This document shows positions 1 through 12,370 of a stretch of 64,000 bases of DNA, in pieces. The stretch's first letter is position 1. Each line of letters starts with the position of its first letter. The DNA lies in contig NC_072470.1 in NCBI RefSeq assembly GCF_027596085.1, positions 3,771,688-3,835,687 of the forward strand, in the 5' to 3' direction. The stretch comes from Anoplopoma fimbria (Eukaryota; Chordata; Actinopteri; Perciformes; Anoplopomatidae). The notes under the pieces were generated by a model, which had not been told where the DNA came from, ran no database searches, and saw only the letters and a list, made by a program, of their open reading frames with translations. The position numbers were made by a program, and so were the translations under genes.

Positions 1-879
1 TTAATTCAACTCTTGGTTTTTATCGGCCGTAAATGATTCTCGTCCGAATGGATAAACCTCTTTAAAGACGGCGTTCATTGGGCACTAAACTTCTCTAAAA
101 CAAGGGCAGCTGTGATTGTGTTTGAGAAGCACATTTGAATAATGAAATCAGATCATAAAAGGTCAGTTTTTTTCTGCAGCTGCTTCCAAGGAACTTATTC
201 AGATCAGTCAGGTCATTGCAATCCACTGACTACCTGATATTTGATATTTAATAAATATTTAAAGATGTCAGTGTGGACCTTATATATCAGGTTTAGTGCC
301 TAATAAAACAGAGAAGGTCAAAGGGAGGTCAACAAGTGAAAGGTCAGGATTCGGAAAAGCCATTAAATCTGACACCAACGGAGAAAAACGTTTACTTTTT
401 TCATCCAAGCTATGGTTTTGTCATTGATTGTTGGGTTTATTCATTTGTAGATATTCAATCAGTTGAACTGGCTTTTACTGTTTCAGTCCCCTTAATAAAA
501 GTAGTGATAATATTAATAATGATGTCATATTCAAAAGCAGTCCTCAGTTCATACAAAAACATTATCTTGACTTTTCTCTGCATCTTTCCCGTTGCATCTC
601 CAGCTCTCTTCGCCACACAAATTACCTCTTTGCAGCCTGTTTTTTCTCATCGTGTTCAACATCAGCTGCAGACACACCTCACACAGCTGTGAGAGTTCAA
701 CACAACACAAAGCCTGCTATTAGCATCAAAGGTGTAGGTAACTGTTGGCTCCCGGGGGACAAATACAAACAAATACCGGTGAAAAGGAGGAAAATTAGCC
801 CGATGAATGTATTCTCAAAGGCGCTGCGGCTGAATATTTTATAGCAGAGTGTTTGAGGGAGCGTCTGTGAACGCGCTCT

Positions 880-995
880 GTCAAGCCAAATGCATTACAG
901 ATGCCTTAAGGTTTTGTAATTGATCATGAAAATGAATTGCCAGGCGTCCGGGGCTAAATTGAATGACATAAATAAGAGTTATGCATCAGGTCTCA
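880..995. promoter_or_regulatory. candidate conserved intronic enhancer block
   Basis: A non-repetitive, balanced-composition block with clustered homeodomain-type cores (TAATTGATCATGAAAATGAA at about 917-936) and ATGCATCA-like sites. It resembles vertebrate developmental non-coding elements in texture. Conservation cannot be tested from one sequence. Confidence 0.3.
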
Positions 996-1960
996 CTCGC
1001 TGGATTTGTTTACGTGTGTCTGAGAGCTGACGGCTTGTGATCGGGAGGTGAAGACGATGTTCATCTTTCATACACCACAATGGCATTTATCCTCTTCCTG
1101 CACATCTCGCCGTGCACACACCTTGTCTGAAACCTGCACACAAGAGCGAGCTTTCTTAAAAGATCATGTCGTAAGCTGATTTCGACATCTTATGCAAGGT
1201 GCCTCGCAGAGAAAAGAACAGTTTCCGCGGCGCCTCGGGGCAGAGATTAAAGTCGATGCTAAGGTGTAGCAGCACCTTTGTGTTGATAAAGACTCCTTCC
1301 CTTTGATACATGGTGTAACCGAGTGAAATCCAACAAGCTCGGCGCTAAACGGTGCAGAACGAGGCTGAAACCCTTCCCACCCTTTCCCACAGGTTTGGAA
1401 GTTTTTTGGTGGCGAGTGATAGATATCAGATGGGAGTTTTAATGAACGCTACGCAGTCAGTAAAAAGGACCAGGGGCCACTTTGGAGAGGGTGACAGGGT
1501 GTGCCAGAGTTCATCAGTGGAAGACCTGAGTAGAAAGAAAGTCGTCTAAGCACCAGGAAAGGCCGAGCCAAATCAACTCAGCTGTTTTGGATTTTAGATT
1601 GGAATTATCTCCGCTTTCAAAAGAGAAAGTTTCTCCTCAAAGTAGCGATGACAGAAGTTCAGAATCACGCAGGAAAGTAGTCGTCATGTTTCTAGGCACC
1701 ATGTTTTATTCACAGAAAAGGTCTCAGCATATCAAGGAAACTGTGTTGAAGGAGGTAGGAGAGGAGAATGATGAGATGGAGGAATGGGAGGAGGAGGTGG
1801 AGGAGGGAGAGAAATTATACTTTCAGCAGGTTTTAAAAGGCCAAGAGTCAATCGACACTAAAACAAGCATGTAAACTTCCAAATCAGGCACGACGGCACC
1901 GCCAAATTCACAGTTATGTGGTTTTCTTACGACAATGGTGCCATTGAGGTGTGTGATTAT

Positions 1961-1985
1961 GTGTGTGTGTGTGTGTGTGTGTGTG
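1961..1985. repeat. (GT)n microsatellite
   Basis: About 12 perfect GT units in the large upstream intron, preceded by gtgtgattat. Confidence 0.9.
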
Positions 1986-2084
1986 GTTTCTATTTAACCC
2001 CCATGGGACCTCCCTCCCTCCCTCACTCCCTCCCCTCCCTCCACCTCCAGCCCTCCCAGGAATAAAGCCAGACACTGCGTCCAG

Positions 2085-2360
2085 GAATCACCTTTTTAAA
2101 CCTTAATTGATTCCCTTAAAAAGAGGCCTGCGCTGCCACCCCGCATTAAAGCCCCGGAGACGGGCCTCATGTCAGATTGGCCTGCCGCTCTGCATTTGTC
2201 CCAACGCCACTGCTGCTGCCGCCGCCGCCGGCCCGGGACATTAGCGCAGGAGCGTCAAGAATTCAGTCTAGACTGGAGAGCAAGGGGGATTTAGCGCGGT
2301 GAAGGTTGGAGCAGATGACTTTCACCAATTAGATTAAATCCCCGGCTAATTTAAGGTACC
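2085..2360. promoter_or_regulatory. candidate conserved intronic enhancer block
   Basis: The block contains CCTTAATTGATTCCC near its start and CAATTAGATTAAATCCCCGG followed by GGCTAATTT near its end (about 2322-2352). These are homeodomain cores, including a GATTA/TAATCC-like bicoid-type core. The GC-rich middle holds a (GCC)n run. Evidence is motif texture only. Confidence 0.3.
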
Positions 2361-3550
2361 TCTCCGTCCATCTCAACTCCCCTCAGCGTTAAGTAAGATG
2401 ATATTTTGGTGCACACGCTCAGAAGTTGCCTGCAACAATAGTTTGATGAGGAGATTTGAAGTTTCTCCTCCAGCAGGTCTTCACGCTCATTAATGTTCAT
2501 TTACCTCTGAACAGTATCGGATAACAACATAACACTTCTTGAAGGTTTGAGCCAGATTTGCTGCATTACTAATCAAAACACTACATCAGCACTTACAAGA
2601 GGAAATTATATAATTGTGTAGAATCACAGAGTAGTTTTCCGTTCTTTTCATGTGTTGTTTTCAGTGATAATAAAGCAACAAACAGGTGTTTATTGGATAT
2701 ATATTTTCTCCACTTATACAGCTAGATATTGTTGATCTTTAGAAACCTCCTGTTAAGAATATTAAACACTAGAATATTAAACACTATTTAAGATTCTCCT
2801 CATAGGGAACTCGTAGATCTCCCGTCTCTGCCATGAAGTGCACAATGTGTTCCTGAGGAATGCAGCGAGACGGCGTGGAGCTATTTTCGGTCGCGAGTGC
2901 AGCAACGTGTTGGGACGCCCATCTGGTCTGAATCAGACCGGTCCCCACGCCAACGTCTCCACGGGTCTCCCAGCTGTGATAATATGTCCCGGCTTCATCA
3001 AGAGCCCACGTCGGACAAGGGTCAGACCCCGACACCTGAAGAGAAGAACGCCGGCGAGGCTGCTTTCTCTTCTGTCATGGTCTAAATCTAACTTGTTTTA
3101 CTCAGATGGTCTTTAGTCGGCTGCTAGCTGCACCTTTCTGTAAATACTGTACTCAAGTCAGTCAAAACAGCAAAACCATGACGGTGATTTGAGAGTGAAA
3201 TGAGAGCAGACTCACCCAGTTTACCAACAAGCTAAAAATAAAACCCGTTTGATGCTGAAACTAGATCAATGCATCAGCTGGCCTCACCGGCCTCAAGGAG
3301 CTGCTTACTTCTCTTTGGTCTTTGTGGCTATTTCAGCATGAGAAGAGAGAACCAACCCAGAAAAACTACCTTATAAAAACAGATTCTAAAATATCAGATC
3401 ACTGAAAGCAGCAAAGACGTGTTCGCTGACCGTCACGGCCGTCTCCGAGTTTCAGCGTTGGCTACTCGAGGGCTGAGACTTGGTTGCTTGTTTTTCTGAG
3501 GTGATGGAGGCAGAGGCGACGGGGCAGGTTGTTTTTTTCTCCTCTCTGGG

Positions 3551-3600
3551 TGAGGGAGTAAGGAGGGAGGGAGGGAGGAAGGGAGGGAGGGAGGGAGGGA
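3551..3600. repeat. (GGGA)n purine tract
   Basis: Imperfect GGGA/GGAA tetranucleotide run on the + strand. Confidence 0.85.
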
Positions 3601-5084
3601 ACACTCTGCATGACAATACCTACATCTGTCTGCCGTTTTGTTCTTTGTCATATCAGGGCCTGTCTTTGTGGCAGAGCGCTGTCGTGGTAACAGGAGGTTG
3701 GAGGTACGGGGTGGTGTGGGGGGGGTGAGAGGTGGGTGGCGGAGGAGGAGGGGCTGTCGAAGGGAGACTTGTGACTGAAACGCCCCTGTGACACAGCTTT
3801 TGTTGTGCTTGGATATTTGATCCTCTTAGCAGTTTGCCATGCCCCCGCCCCCTTACTACCCTCCTCCACCACTATTACTACTAACACACACACACACACA
3901 CACACTTTCATCTGCTGTTTGTCCACCTCCGTCCCTCCACTCTAATCTCTTTAGCTCAGCATCACTTTCTCCTTTTCTTATCACCTGTTTGTCTGTTCTC
4001 AAATAACTTGTTAAAGCTGCCAGATGGGTGGGGTTTCTCCATATCAGGGCGATAATGACATTTAAATGTTTGTCTTAACTTTTGCAACAAGATAAGCATC
4101 AATCATCTCATAAATCTTACGTATACCCGTCCTATGTGGCACTCTTATTGCCGTCAATTTGCACGCTCGGTTAAAGAGCAGGAAAAGTTTATAGCCCGAG
4201 CTTTTTTTTTTTCTGCCTTCCTCCCCTCTTCTCACACATTGAGGAGAAACAAAGTTGAGGCAGCAGGCCTCTGGAGAGGCCATTACAGGCCCTTTATTGT
4301 TTCAAAGCTGAGGTCATCCTTCTGCTCAGCGCAGTCGAAACAAAGGCCGCGGGTTTATTGCAGGCTCAACTGTGTGAAAGGAAACGCACTCCAACATTGT
4401 TTGATTCTCAGAGATAGTCGGCAGCCATCCCTGCTGTTTCCTTTACATGCTATATGACCACATTACTATGAAGTGTGCATCTGACTGGAGGATGCAGGTT
4501 TGTTTTTTTATCACATTTTTGCCAGAATTTAAGTTCAAACCGCTTCATGCCCGCCGGTAACCCAGTCGAGGTGTCGGCCGTGACAGTTTGCTCGTGTTGG
4601 GATGTCGTCCCCGTTTTCTTTGACATGTTGACGGGCATCAGAGGCAGGGAGGACGAGGAGGGGGGGTGAAGGGCAGCTGAAGTCAGATTCATACAGGAGA
4701 GGTGTCTTTTTTTGTACTTTCCCCCCCAAATGAAACCAGGATTTTGAGCTTATTTGTAGTATGCATTGTCTGACAGAGATAAGGGATCTTCCGCAGGCTG
4801 ATGGACTGATTATTAGGAAACCTAACTGGCGATTATTCGTCATGAACACCCCCGAGTTGCATATTTTCTGTGTATTAGTCACTAAAAAGTTTAATCCATA
4901 CTATTTAGACACAGATGAGTAACATGTCAAACACCAAACACTCCTAAATTATATAAAAGTTGACCTTATATCTGCATGTGTCAGTGTGATATTAAACCGT
5001 GTCACCTCACTAGGACCCGGCTAAATAATAAAAGGCTCATCAGGCTCCGTTTCTGTGGTCGTAATGTCAGCCCCCTTTTGTTTT

Positions 5085-5345
5085 TGATGCGGTGACCTTG
5101 ATAATTGTGATGGTAATTACAATAAGTGGCCATTATATTTTCAAGGTGCAGCGACCTTCATTATCCAAATCAATTTGAGTCACTATCAATTTGATAATAC
5201 CCTAAATGCGTGGCTGCATGGAAGATGCACACTCGGCACGCCTGTCGTCTGCCATATAATGGAATGCTGTTATTGAGATTGAGCCGCCCCTCTCTCATCC
5301 GCGCTGGCAATCAATATTAACAGCTTGTAAAAAGTACGGCAAAGG
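5085..5345. promoter_or_regulatory. candidate conserved enhancer with nuclear-receptor-like sites
   Basis: TGACCTTGA at 5093-5101 is a full extended half-site of the ERR/SF-1 type (reverse complement TCAAGGTCA). At 5143-5158 the sequence AAGGT-N6-ACCTT forms an inverted pair. TAATTACAATAAG and ATCAATTTGATAAT motifs surround these. There is no simple repeat for 250 bp. Confidence 0.35.
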
Positions 5346-8300
5346 ATTAGCCTCTCCGACGAATGGAAAGAGATACTTAAACAAAGTGCAGCGGGTCGGG
5401 CAGTCAGATAGAAACTCAACATTCCAGTCGGCCATGTTTGAGTCCTGTATAAAAAGTTGCTCTGGTTTATTTGTTGGTTTCAGGAAAGGAAGTGCTCAAA
5501 GTAATATGTTTGCATTGATGCTGCAGAATATTTCTGCATGAAAAGTGTCAGATATCAGCTTTTATCCAAGAATGTAGTGTCAAAAGCAGAATCATTATTA
5601 ATCATTTTATAAAAAGGCATCTAGACCCTCATGTGATCCTTAAAATCACCAATTTTAGTATGTAGGCATCACTGTAAATACCAAATATCTCCATCTTAAC
5701 ATGTCATTTCTATTGGAAACAGTGTAATAAAACTCAAATACAAGAATCAGAGTTTTAGGACAGAACTGAACTGGAGGTCCTGTCCTGTCTCCTGTCTCAA
5801 TAGATGGAAGCGTCAGTGCATCCTGACAGATTAGGACATTTTACAAGCCTCTTTATGCTTCAGGAAAACACAGCCCACCAAGTACGGGGCTGTTAAATTC
5901 TGCACCTGTATTGTGTTGCAGAAAAAAATGCAAGCCCGGCACTTCTCCTGGCCTTGTCCAGCAGCAATATTCAGAGCTTATTAATAAAAAACAGACAATT
6001 GTTTGGCAGTTCTTTTGATGTATGTGCCCATTCGCCGGGTAACACCCCCCCAGTCTGACAATGCAGGAGAGAGATTGTTTTCCTGAAACAGACCTCCCCC
6101 GCCGTCCTCCAGCTGAAGAAACTCAGCCGGCCCGCGGCTTGATTTGCGAGGTACCTGACATAATTTACTGTCCTGGCGACTCATATTTCAAAAAATGAGG
6201 ACAAACAGTATTGAATGAACCGCCAACGTAATTAATGGCAATCATGATCATGAGGAAATTGTTTGACCCCTTAACCCATTCATATATTTAACAGATGTAA
6301 AATAGAGATCTGCTTTGGAAAACTCCTTATCATGTTGTTCTGTCTTTAATTGAGTCCTTGAAGTTGTATTTTCTTAAAGAAGTAAATCTGTGGGTATCTT
6401 CCAATAGAAACAAACTTTAAATTCATCTTTTATGACTAAATTAGAGGCTGAAATGTCTTGCTGGAGATAAGAGCATGATGTAGATTGTTTGCAGTGCAAA
6501 AAGGACAGTTTCTGCTGCTCCTTGACAAAACATTTTAAAAGATAAAGAATGATCCCTAACAGTGAATCTTTGTTCATTTGTAAATCATTTTGTATAAACT
6601 GCGTGTTCATCAGCAGAGCAGAATCCGTTAGACTGTCGTTCTCACTTAGAGTACAGTGTGCAGTAAAAAAAAAAAAAAAAACAGCAATTATTTCAGTGAC
6701 CTCATTGTCATCCGCTGGAAAAATGTGTAATTAGCGCGTGTTTACAAGTCTGGCACACCTGCAGCTCATCTTTCGCTGTAATGTTTGCCTTCAAGAAGCC
6801 GGGCGGCTGCCAGCCACTGTCACTGGCTGTCACCGAGACGAGAGAGGGGGGAGAAAGAAAAGAGAGAGAGAGGGGTGAAGGAGAAAAAAGAGCGCTACTG
6901 TGTGTGCCATTCTTCCAGAAATCTCTGACTGGCTTAATGCCGTCGTTGCTGTGCATGTGAAGAAATGGGCATTTACATGGGTATACAATAGAGACTACAT
7001 TACTTACACAGTAGCCTCATTATATCCCCGACGCCTACCTCCTGCCCCGCACTGGTTTACTCACTCCTAGCTCTTATTGTTGGGGTATAATGGCGCTTGG
7101 GCATTTCTGAAATTCCCTCATTATTCAGCTTATTAAGGCTGCACCAACTCGATAATCGTGCCGCATTTCGTGTCAAAGGGGGCGACTGTGCTGATTTGCC
7201 ACATTTGAAGGCTAGACAAGGCTCCGAGCTCAATCCTCCACGCACGCAGGCGGGATGAAATTGCTCTGTAAATGCAGGCGACGCGTAATGCTTTTTTTTT
7301 TTTTTGCACTGGCTGACACAATGCACGCTCCTCCCGGGAGTCAAACCCAAGGCGAAGTGCACCTAACAGATAACCCCGCCGATTTGGATGTCATTACAAC
7401 GGGCCGGGAACACACGGCGCCATCCGTCAGTACAGAGACAAAAAAAACATACACACAGCTGTTAGGGGATGCAGCAGAAAACAAGGGGGGGAAGACATGG
7501 CCTTGCTTTTTGCGTCCCTTTTTTTCTGACACCAAATGCTCCATAGTTTGAGGGGGACAGGAAACACCCAACATCTCCAGAAGAGATGTGAGTGGACGTC
7601 TGTCGAGCTGTCATCGGGATGTTTTTTACAGGAGATTCATCTCTTTTTGCGATCAGAGGTTTGTCCTACATTTACTTTGAGATAAAATAGGTATGTCACT
7701 TCTGCTAATGGCTCTGACTGTGAGCAGCACACAGACATGTTGGTAGAAAACATACATGTTTTTACAAAAGGACGAGTGAGCCGCCACATTCAAAGAGAAC
7801 ATACGCTCTCAGAGATTTGTGGCCTCAAGAAACAATTGCCAGTCGTCGCACAAAGAATGTTTTTTTTTTTTTTTTTTTTTTTCTCTTCTCTGTCTTCACA
7901 TGTATTGAGTTTAATTATTGTGTGAGGCGCTTAAGCTCTCTTTGGGTTGAAGCATCCTGTCTCTTTTTGAAGAATATTCAGAGGCGGTTCAGGATGCCAA
8001 GAATATGTGGCCGCCTAGGGCTGGTCGAGGCTGCATTTTGCTACGTGACATGTTGTCATATACAGGGGGGAGAAAAATCAATTGGCAATTAAATGATACA
8101 CCTTGTGCAGATGACAAGAGGCATTTGGTTGCACAGGAAGAAGTGGGTAGTGAGGGGCTTTGTAATGAAGGCCTAATGACTATTCATAAGCGATTTTCAG
8201 TCCGCTGATCCACTCGACTGGGAAGCTCTGCCCTGGAGAGTCGGCGCTGTCACTTTCCCTCACCTCAAAAAGGCGCCGCGATCGACGGTGTAGGATGTGA

Positions 8301-9150
8301 GCGAGAAATTACCCAGAATTCTGCCCAAGGCCCGTCTCAGGTCACATGCAGGAGGATGGGAGTCGAGGGCGGGGGGGACACACACATCTGGCACACTATA
8401 GGTGCCACCGGGGGACAAAAAACTGTGAATCAGGAAGCTGCGAACACACAGGATTGACAGCGGCGGATACCTTTTCACACGACAGCGAGTTCGGGGCTTT
8501 GTTCCTCTTCTGTGCCCGTATCCTGTTCGTATTATCGAGCTGACGGAGCTTTGAGGTGGCCATCTGCGGGGGCTGCAGCGCGGATTTACGACCTTGCCAT
8601 GAACTATGGTCAATAGGTGATAAATTCGAGAGGCCCCTCTCTTTGCGACGGAGAGGCGCTCTAAATGTGAGATCTCCAGGGAAGGATGCAGCAGGCCGGC
8701 CGAAGTGAAAGGACTCATTGATGACCTCTCACCCCCAGCGTCAGATCGCCAAGTCGCTTCCTGCCAAAGTGGCCGATCTCCACCCTGCCCCCATCCTGCT
8801 TACTACATCGCCATCACTGGAAATGCCATTTGGCAATTAGGCCTTTCTCTGATTACTGACGCTCTCTGAACCCAGACATGTAGAAAGTGTAAGCATTCCT
8901 ATCTGATCCTCTGGTATCACATTCCTCATTCAACCATGTTTTCATACAACTGCAAAAATACCAAAAAGCCCCACAGTATGTATACATCCACAGTTCAAAC
9001 ATGGCGTTATCTGGCTCTTATCGCCTGGTGCGGCTCACCTTATCTAAGGTAAATACAATAATGTGCTCATTAGGCTCTGCTTCATGGCTACTTGGCAGGC
9101 ATGTTTGCTCAGTAATACGAGCTTGTCAGAAGCAGGCCAGGTCAGCGGAG

Positions 9151-9176
9151 TGTGTGTGTGTGTGTGTGTGTGTGTG
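9151..9176. repeat. (TG)13 microsatellite
   Basis: Perfect TG dinucleotide tract. Confidence 0.9.
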
Positions 9177-9324
9177 AGGCTAAAACCCAGAAATTATGCT
9201 TCCCCTGCAGCTCTGCGGTGTAGTAATTGAATAAGTCCCAAGTACCTGAGCAACCCCCCCGTCTACAAGCCAGAGTCTATAGCTTCTCTTCTCTTTTTTC
9301 CTCTGCTCCACGTGGCCCACCGCC

Positions 9325-9415
9325 AAAACGACTATTCCATAATTAATCTGCATTGATCATCTGGTTAGCACATGAATCAAACTGTGGAATAATTGAGTCA
9401 TGAAGTTTGGAGGTC
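9325..9415. promoter_or_regulatory. candidate conserved enhancer block
   Basis: A short block with TTCCATAATTAATCTGCATT and TGGAATAATTGAGTCATGAA, that is, two related AT-rich homeodomain-like cores with an AP-1-like TGAGTCAT. Motif texture only. Confidence 0.25.
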
Positions 9416-9975
9416 CCTGCTCGCTCCGCGTGGTTAAATGTGTTCACCCGGACAATGGTTTCACATTGTGAACTCGAGGTGAGAAGTCAGTCTCGGGCCT
9501 GAACGAGGTCGGTCCAGATTAGATCGTAAACATTTCTACTTGTAAATTGTCTCAAGACCCCGTTGCACAAACTAGGCCAGGTTTCCTCTCTTTATTGTGA
9601 TTGTTGGGAGCTTTCACCATGCATAGTACGGGTTTAAAAATGGCAGCATATATTGTCTCGTTACCTTTTCTTAGAACAACTTACTGCTGGAACATTAGGT
9701 CAAAAGTGAGAGATTTCCTCTCTGGATAGCATGTTAGTGAGTGAATCACGGCTCAAATAGTGCTTGGCAAAGCAAGTCCTGCGTGGAGAACAGACCTCAT
9801 CAGCAGAAAAACCCGAGCTGCGTTCACTGCTGCAGAAACTTAGCAGGAAATTTACAAATAGGTGCAGTGGAATAATGCTGTCTCCTCACAGGCGATAACG
9901 GCAGGGAAAGGTAGCGGAGGGGGGGGGGAGTGAAAGTGAGACGTGTAAATCAATGCCTAGTGTATCTCATCCAGA

Positions 9976-9978
<3 letters not shown>

Positions 9979-10006
<28 letters not shown>
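9979..10006. repeat. (TG)14 microsatellite followed by (GA)n
   Basis: Perfect TG tract; a separate (GA)n run follows at about 10036-10053. Confidence 0.9.
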
Positions 10007-10008
<2 letters not shown>

Positions 10009-10254
10009 AAGCAGAGAGGCAGAATAGAGATAGAAAGAGAGAGAGAGAGAGAGCTCTGCAAACAATGCCCGTCTAATTCAACTCTTGAACCAATTTGATT
10101 CATATTGGAAGATTGTCTCGCCTGTTTTAAGAAAAAGAGACTGAATAATGGACAGAAATGACCTGATTACAGGAGGATTTTCACAGAGAAAGAGGGGGAG
10201 GAGACGGAGGAGACGGAGGAGCGGCGGCTTACCTCTCCGCTCTCACCGGCTCAC

Positions 10255-10575
10255 ACGGGGTCACAGCAGCTGTAGTAGCTAAGTAGTTTTAATTGAAGTA
10301 GCAGTGCCATTATTAACATTGCTATCATTATTACAAAGCGAGCGGTTCGGATGATACTTCTGTCCCCAGCCGCCGCCGCCGCCGCCTCCCATCCCCACCC
10401 CCAGACACCCGCACATCATTATGCGGTGGCATCTATCAGATACGGGCTTAATTAGGGCCTGTACAGCACATTAAGCAAGGGGAGTAGCCAAGCTCAAATA
10501 TTTATAAGGTTGAGTATATTTATGATCTGTGTCATAATCCCTTATTGGAAGATTTCAGCGGAGGTTTAACAAAGC
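10255..10575. promoter_or_regulatory. candidate conserved enhancer block
   Basis: A non-repetitive AT-rich sequence broken by a GCC-rich stretch at 10368-10385. It contains TTTTAATTGAAG, ATTATTAACATTG and GGGCTTAATTAGGGCC, plus AATATTTATAAGG. Motif texture only. Confidence 0.3.
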
Positions 10576-12299
10576 AGACCCCCGCTCTGACACCGACCCC
10601 TCCTCCTCCTCTCCTCCTCTGTCTCCGTGTTACTGTTTTACATTTAATATAAGCTGAACTAATGCTGTTATCCATAGCAACTCAGAGAAAATGCTTGTGC
10701 AGCATAGCAACTGGTCATAAGGAAGTGTTTAGAAAAGTTAGTTTTGTCTACGAAAGCATTTTGGTACTTATATTTTAAAAATAAATTGGCATTATTCTGC
10801 ATTGAAGGAAGCTTTTTTTCTTATTACTGTTCTTTAGAAACAGCTCGAAAATTGAAAGAAAATAGATAAATGCCCCGAGAGAGACAGAAAGTTTGGAGGC
10901 TGAACTTTTACCTGTTGTTTTTTTTCTCTGTGCAATACAGGCAACATTATGAACATCCAAACAGATATATATCTTTGTCGTATTAAGTCTTTTATTTTCT
11001 CCAAATCTCATCTGCCGAGCGTCGTGAAGTTAACTTCCTGCTATTTTTAGCCCACGCAGAGTGCAGGTCTAAGTGAAAGGCACTCCATCCTCCTCAGCGA
11101 TAACTCCTCTTGTCTCTTTGTTCAGGCGAAGGTATCCTTGTTGTTAAGAGCCCTTCCCTTTCTCTCCCTCTCTCACTCAGGCTTCTCCCTTTTTTATGCC
11201 TCGCCTTGGGAGAAACCACAAGGGTCATGTTTATTTAAAATACAAAAAAACACAAGTCTGTCCTTGTCCTCAAACATTGCTCTCTCTTCTGGGTGAGGGG
11301 GGGGAGGCAGGTAAGAGTGAAGAGGGGCTGCAATTATAGCCGTCTTTATTCCTCTCTGCAGTGGTTGCTGTTGTGGGATTGCAGAGGGTTTAATGAAGAA
11401 TAGAATCAAGAAATGTAATAAGATTAAGTAAAATACATAAAATAACAATGCTCATATATCAAAGGACGATGTCTTCACTTCACAGATAAAACTTGCCAAC
11501 ATAAAGTGGATACTAATCTTTAGAAACGAGGCAGGGCTTTGTCAGAAAAGACTCCAAATGCTCATATTTTATTTCCTGAGAGGATAGAAGTGCACAAAAA
11601 ACAACCAAACTGCGTCCACTTCTGCGATGCTAACATCAGGTGAGGAACTAGCTGAACCCGGACCACTAAACAACCCAATGCACCGGTCTCCTCGGTCCTC
11701 CTCTCTGCCAGAGAAAGTATCATGGAGGGATCTCCAGCGTAACCTCCACCTACATGGTGCGGCGAGGTGCAGGGCTGTAGCTGTGACCTCGATGCCAGAC
11801 ATTCGTGATGAGGTCTCAGCGTGGGCGGGCCTCTGCTGTTACATGCCAGGGGATTCTCTCATTGCTGCCATAGGTTATCCAGAGCCAGAACCTGTGGGGG
11901 AAACAGGAAGGTAAATACTTCCCAGTCACTAAAGCTCTTCCTTTAAGACGCTCTAATACAGATTGAGAGGCAGGAATGAACCGCCAGGCTCCAGCTGCAG
12001 TTTTCTGCTGACCTCCATGGCAATATTCTCTCCTCTCCACGAGTAAGTGGAGTCGAGGAGAGCAGAAAAGCACTGCTCTTAAGAGTTCAGCTCGCTGTTG
12101 TTGGCCAATCACTCAGGTGGGGAAGTGAAACGTGGTTCACCTCTGGGTGTAATTGAGATTAAGTCGCCCTCGTGTTGTGTGGGAGGAAACGAGTGCTCTC
12201 TTTACTGGGTGCAGCAGCGTTTTAAGGCGAGCCACAGTTGGAGTGCATTAGGGCTTTTTATTTTTTTTTGTTTAGCCATATGTTGCCAGAACAGTGTGT

Positions 12300-12326
12300 C
12301 AGAGAGAGAGAGAGAGAGAGAGAGAG
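12300..12326. repeat. (AG)n microsatellite
   Basis: About 13 AG units. Confidence 0.9.
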
Positions 12327-12332
12327 GAGGTG

Positions 12333-12370
12333 TTGAGTCCCATTTTCATTTTAGCCATTCAGCTGATGTT
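12333..12370 (+). mobile_element. diverged fragment related to the 14.25-kb repeat
   Basis: CATTTTCATTTTAGCCATTC and AGCTGATGTTGTCC align by eye with the first 35 bp of the repeat at 14247. It is more diverged and may be chance. Confidence 0.3.

Noticed and set aside
336..692. 118-codon open frame near the window start
   Set aside because: No recognisable domain, splice signal or codon bias; consistent with chance in AT-rich intron DNA.
8260..8718. 152-codon minus-strand open frame
   Set aside because: No known domain and no splice context; likely chance.
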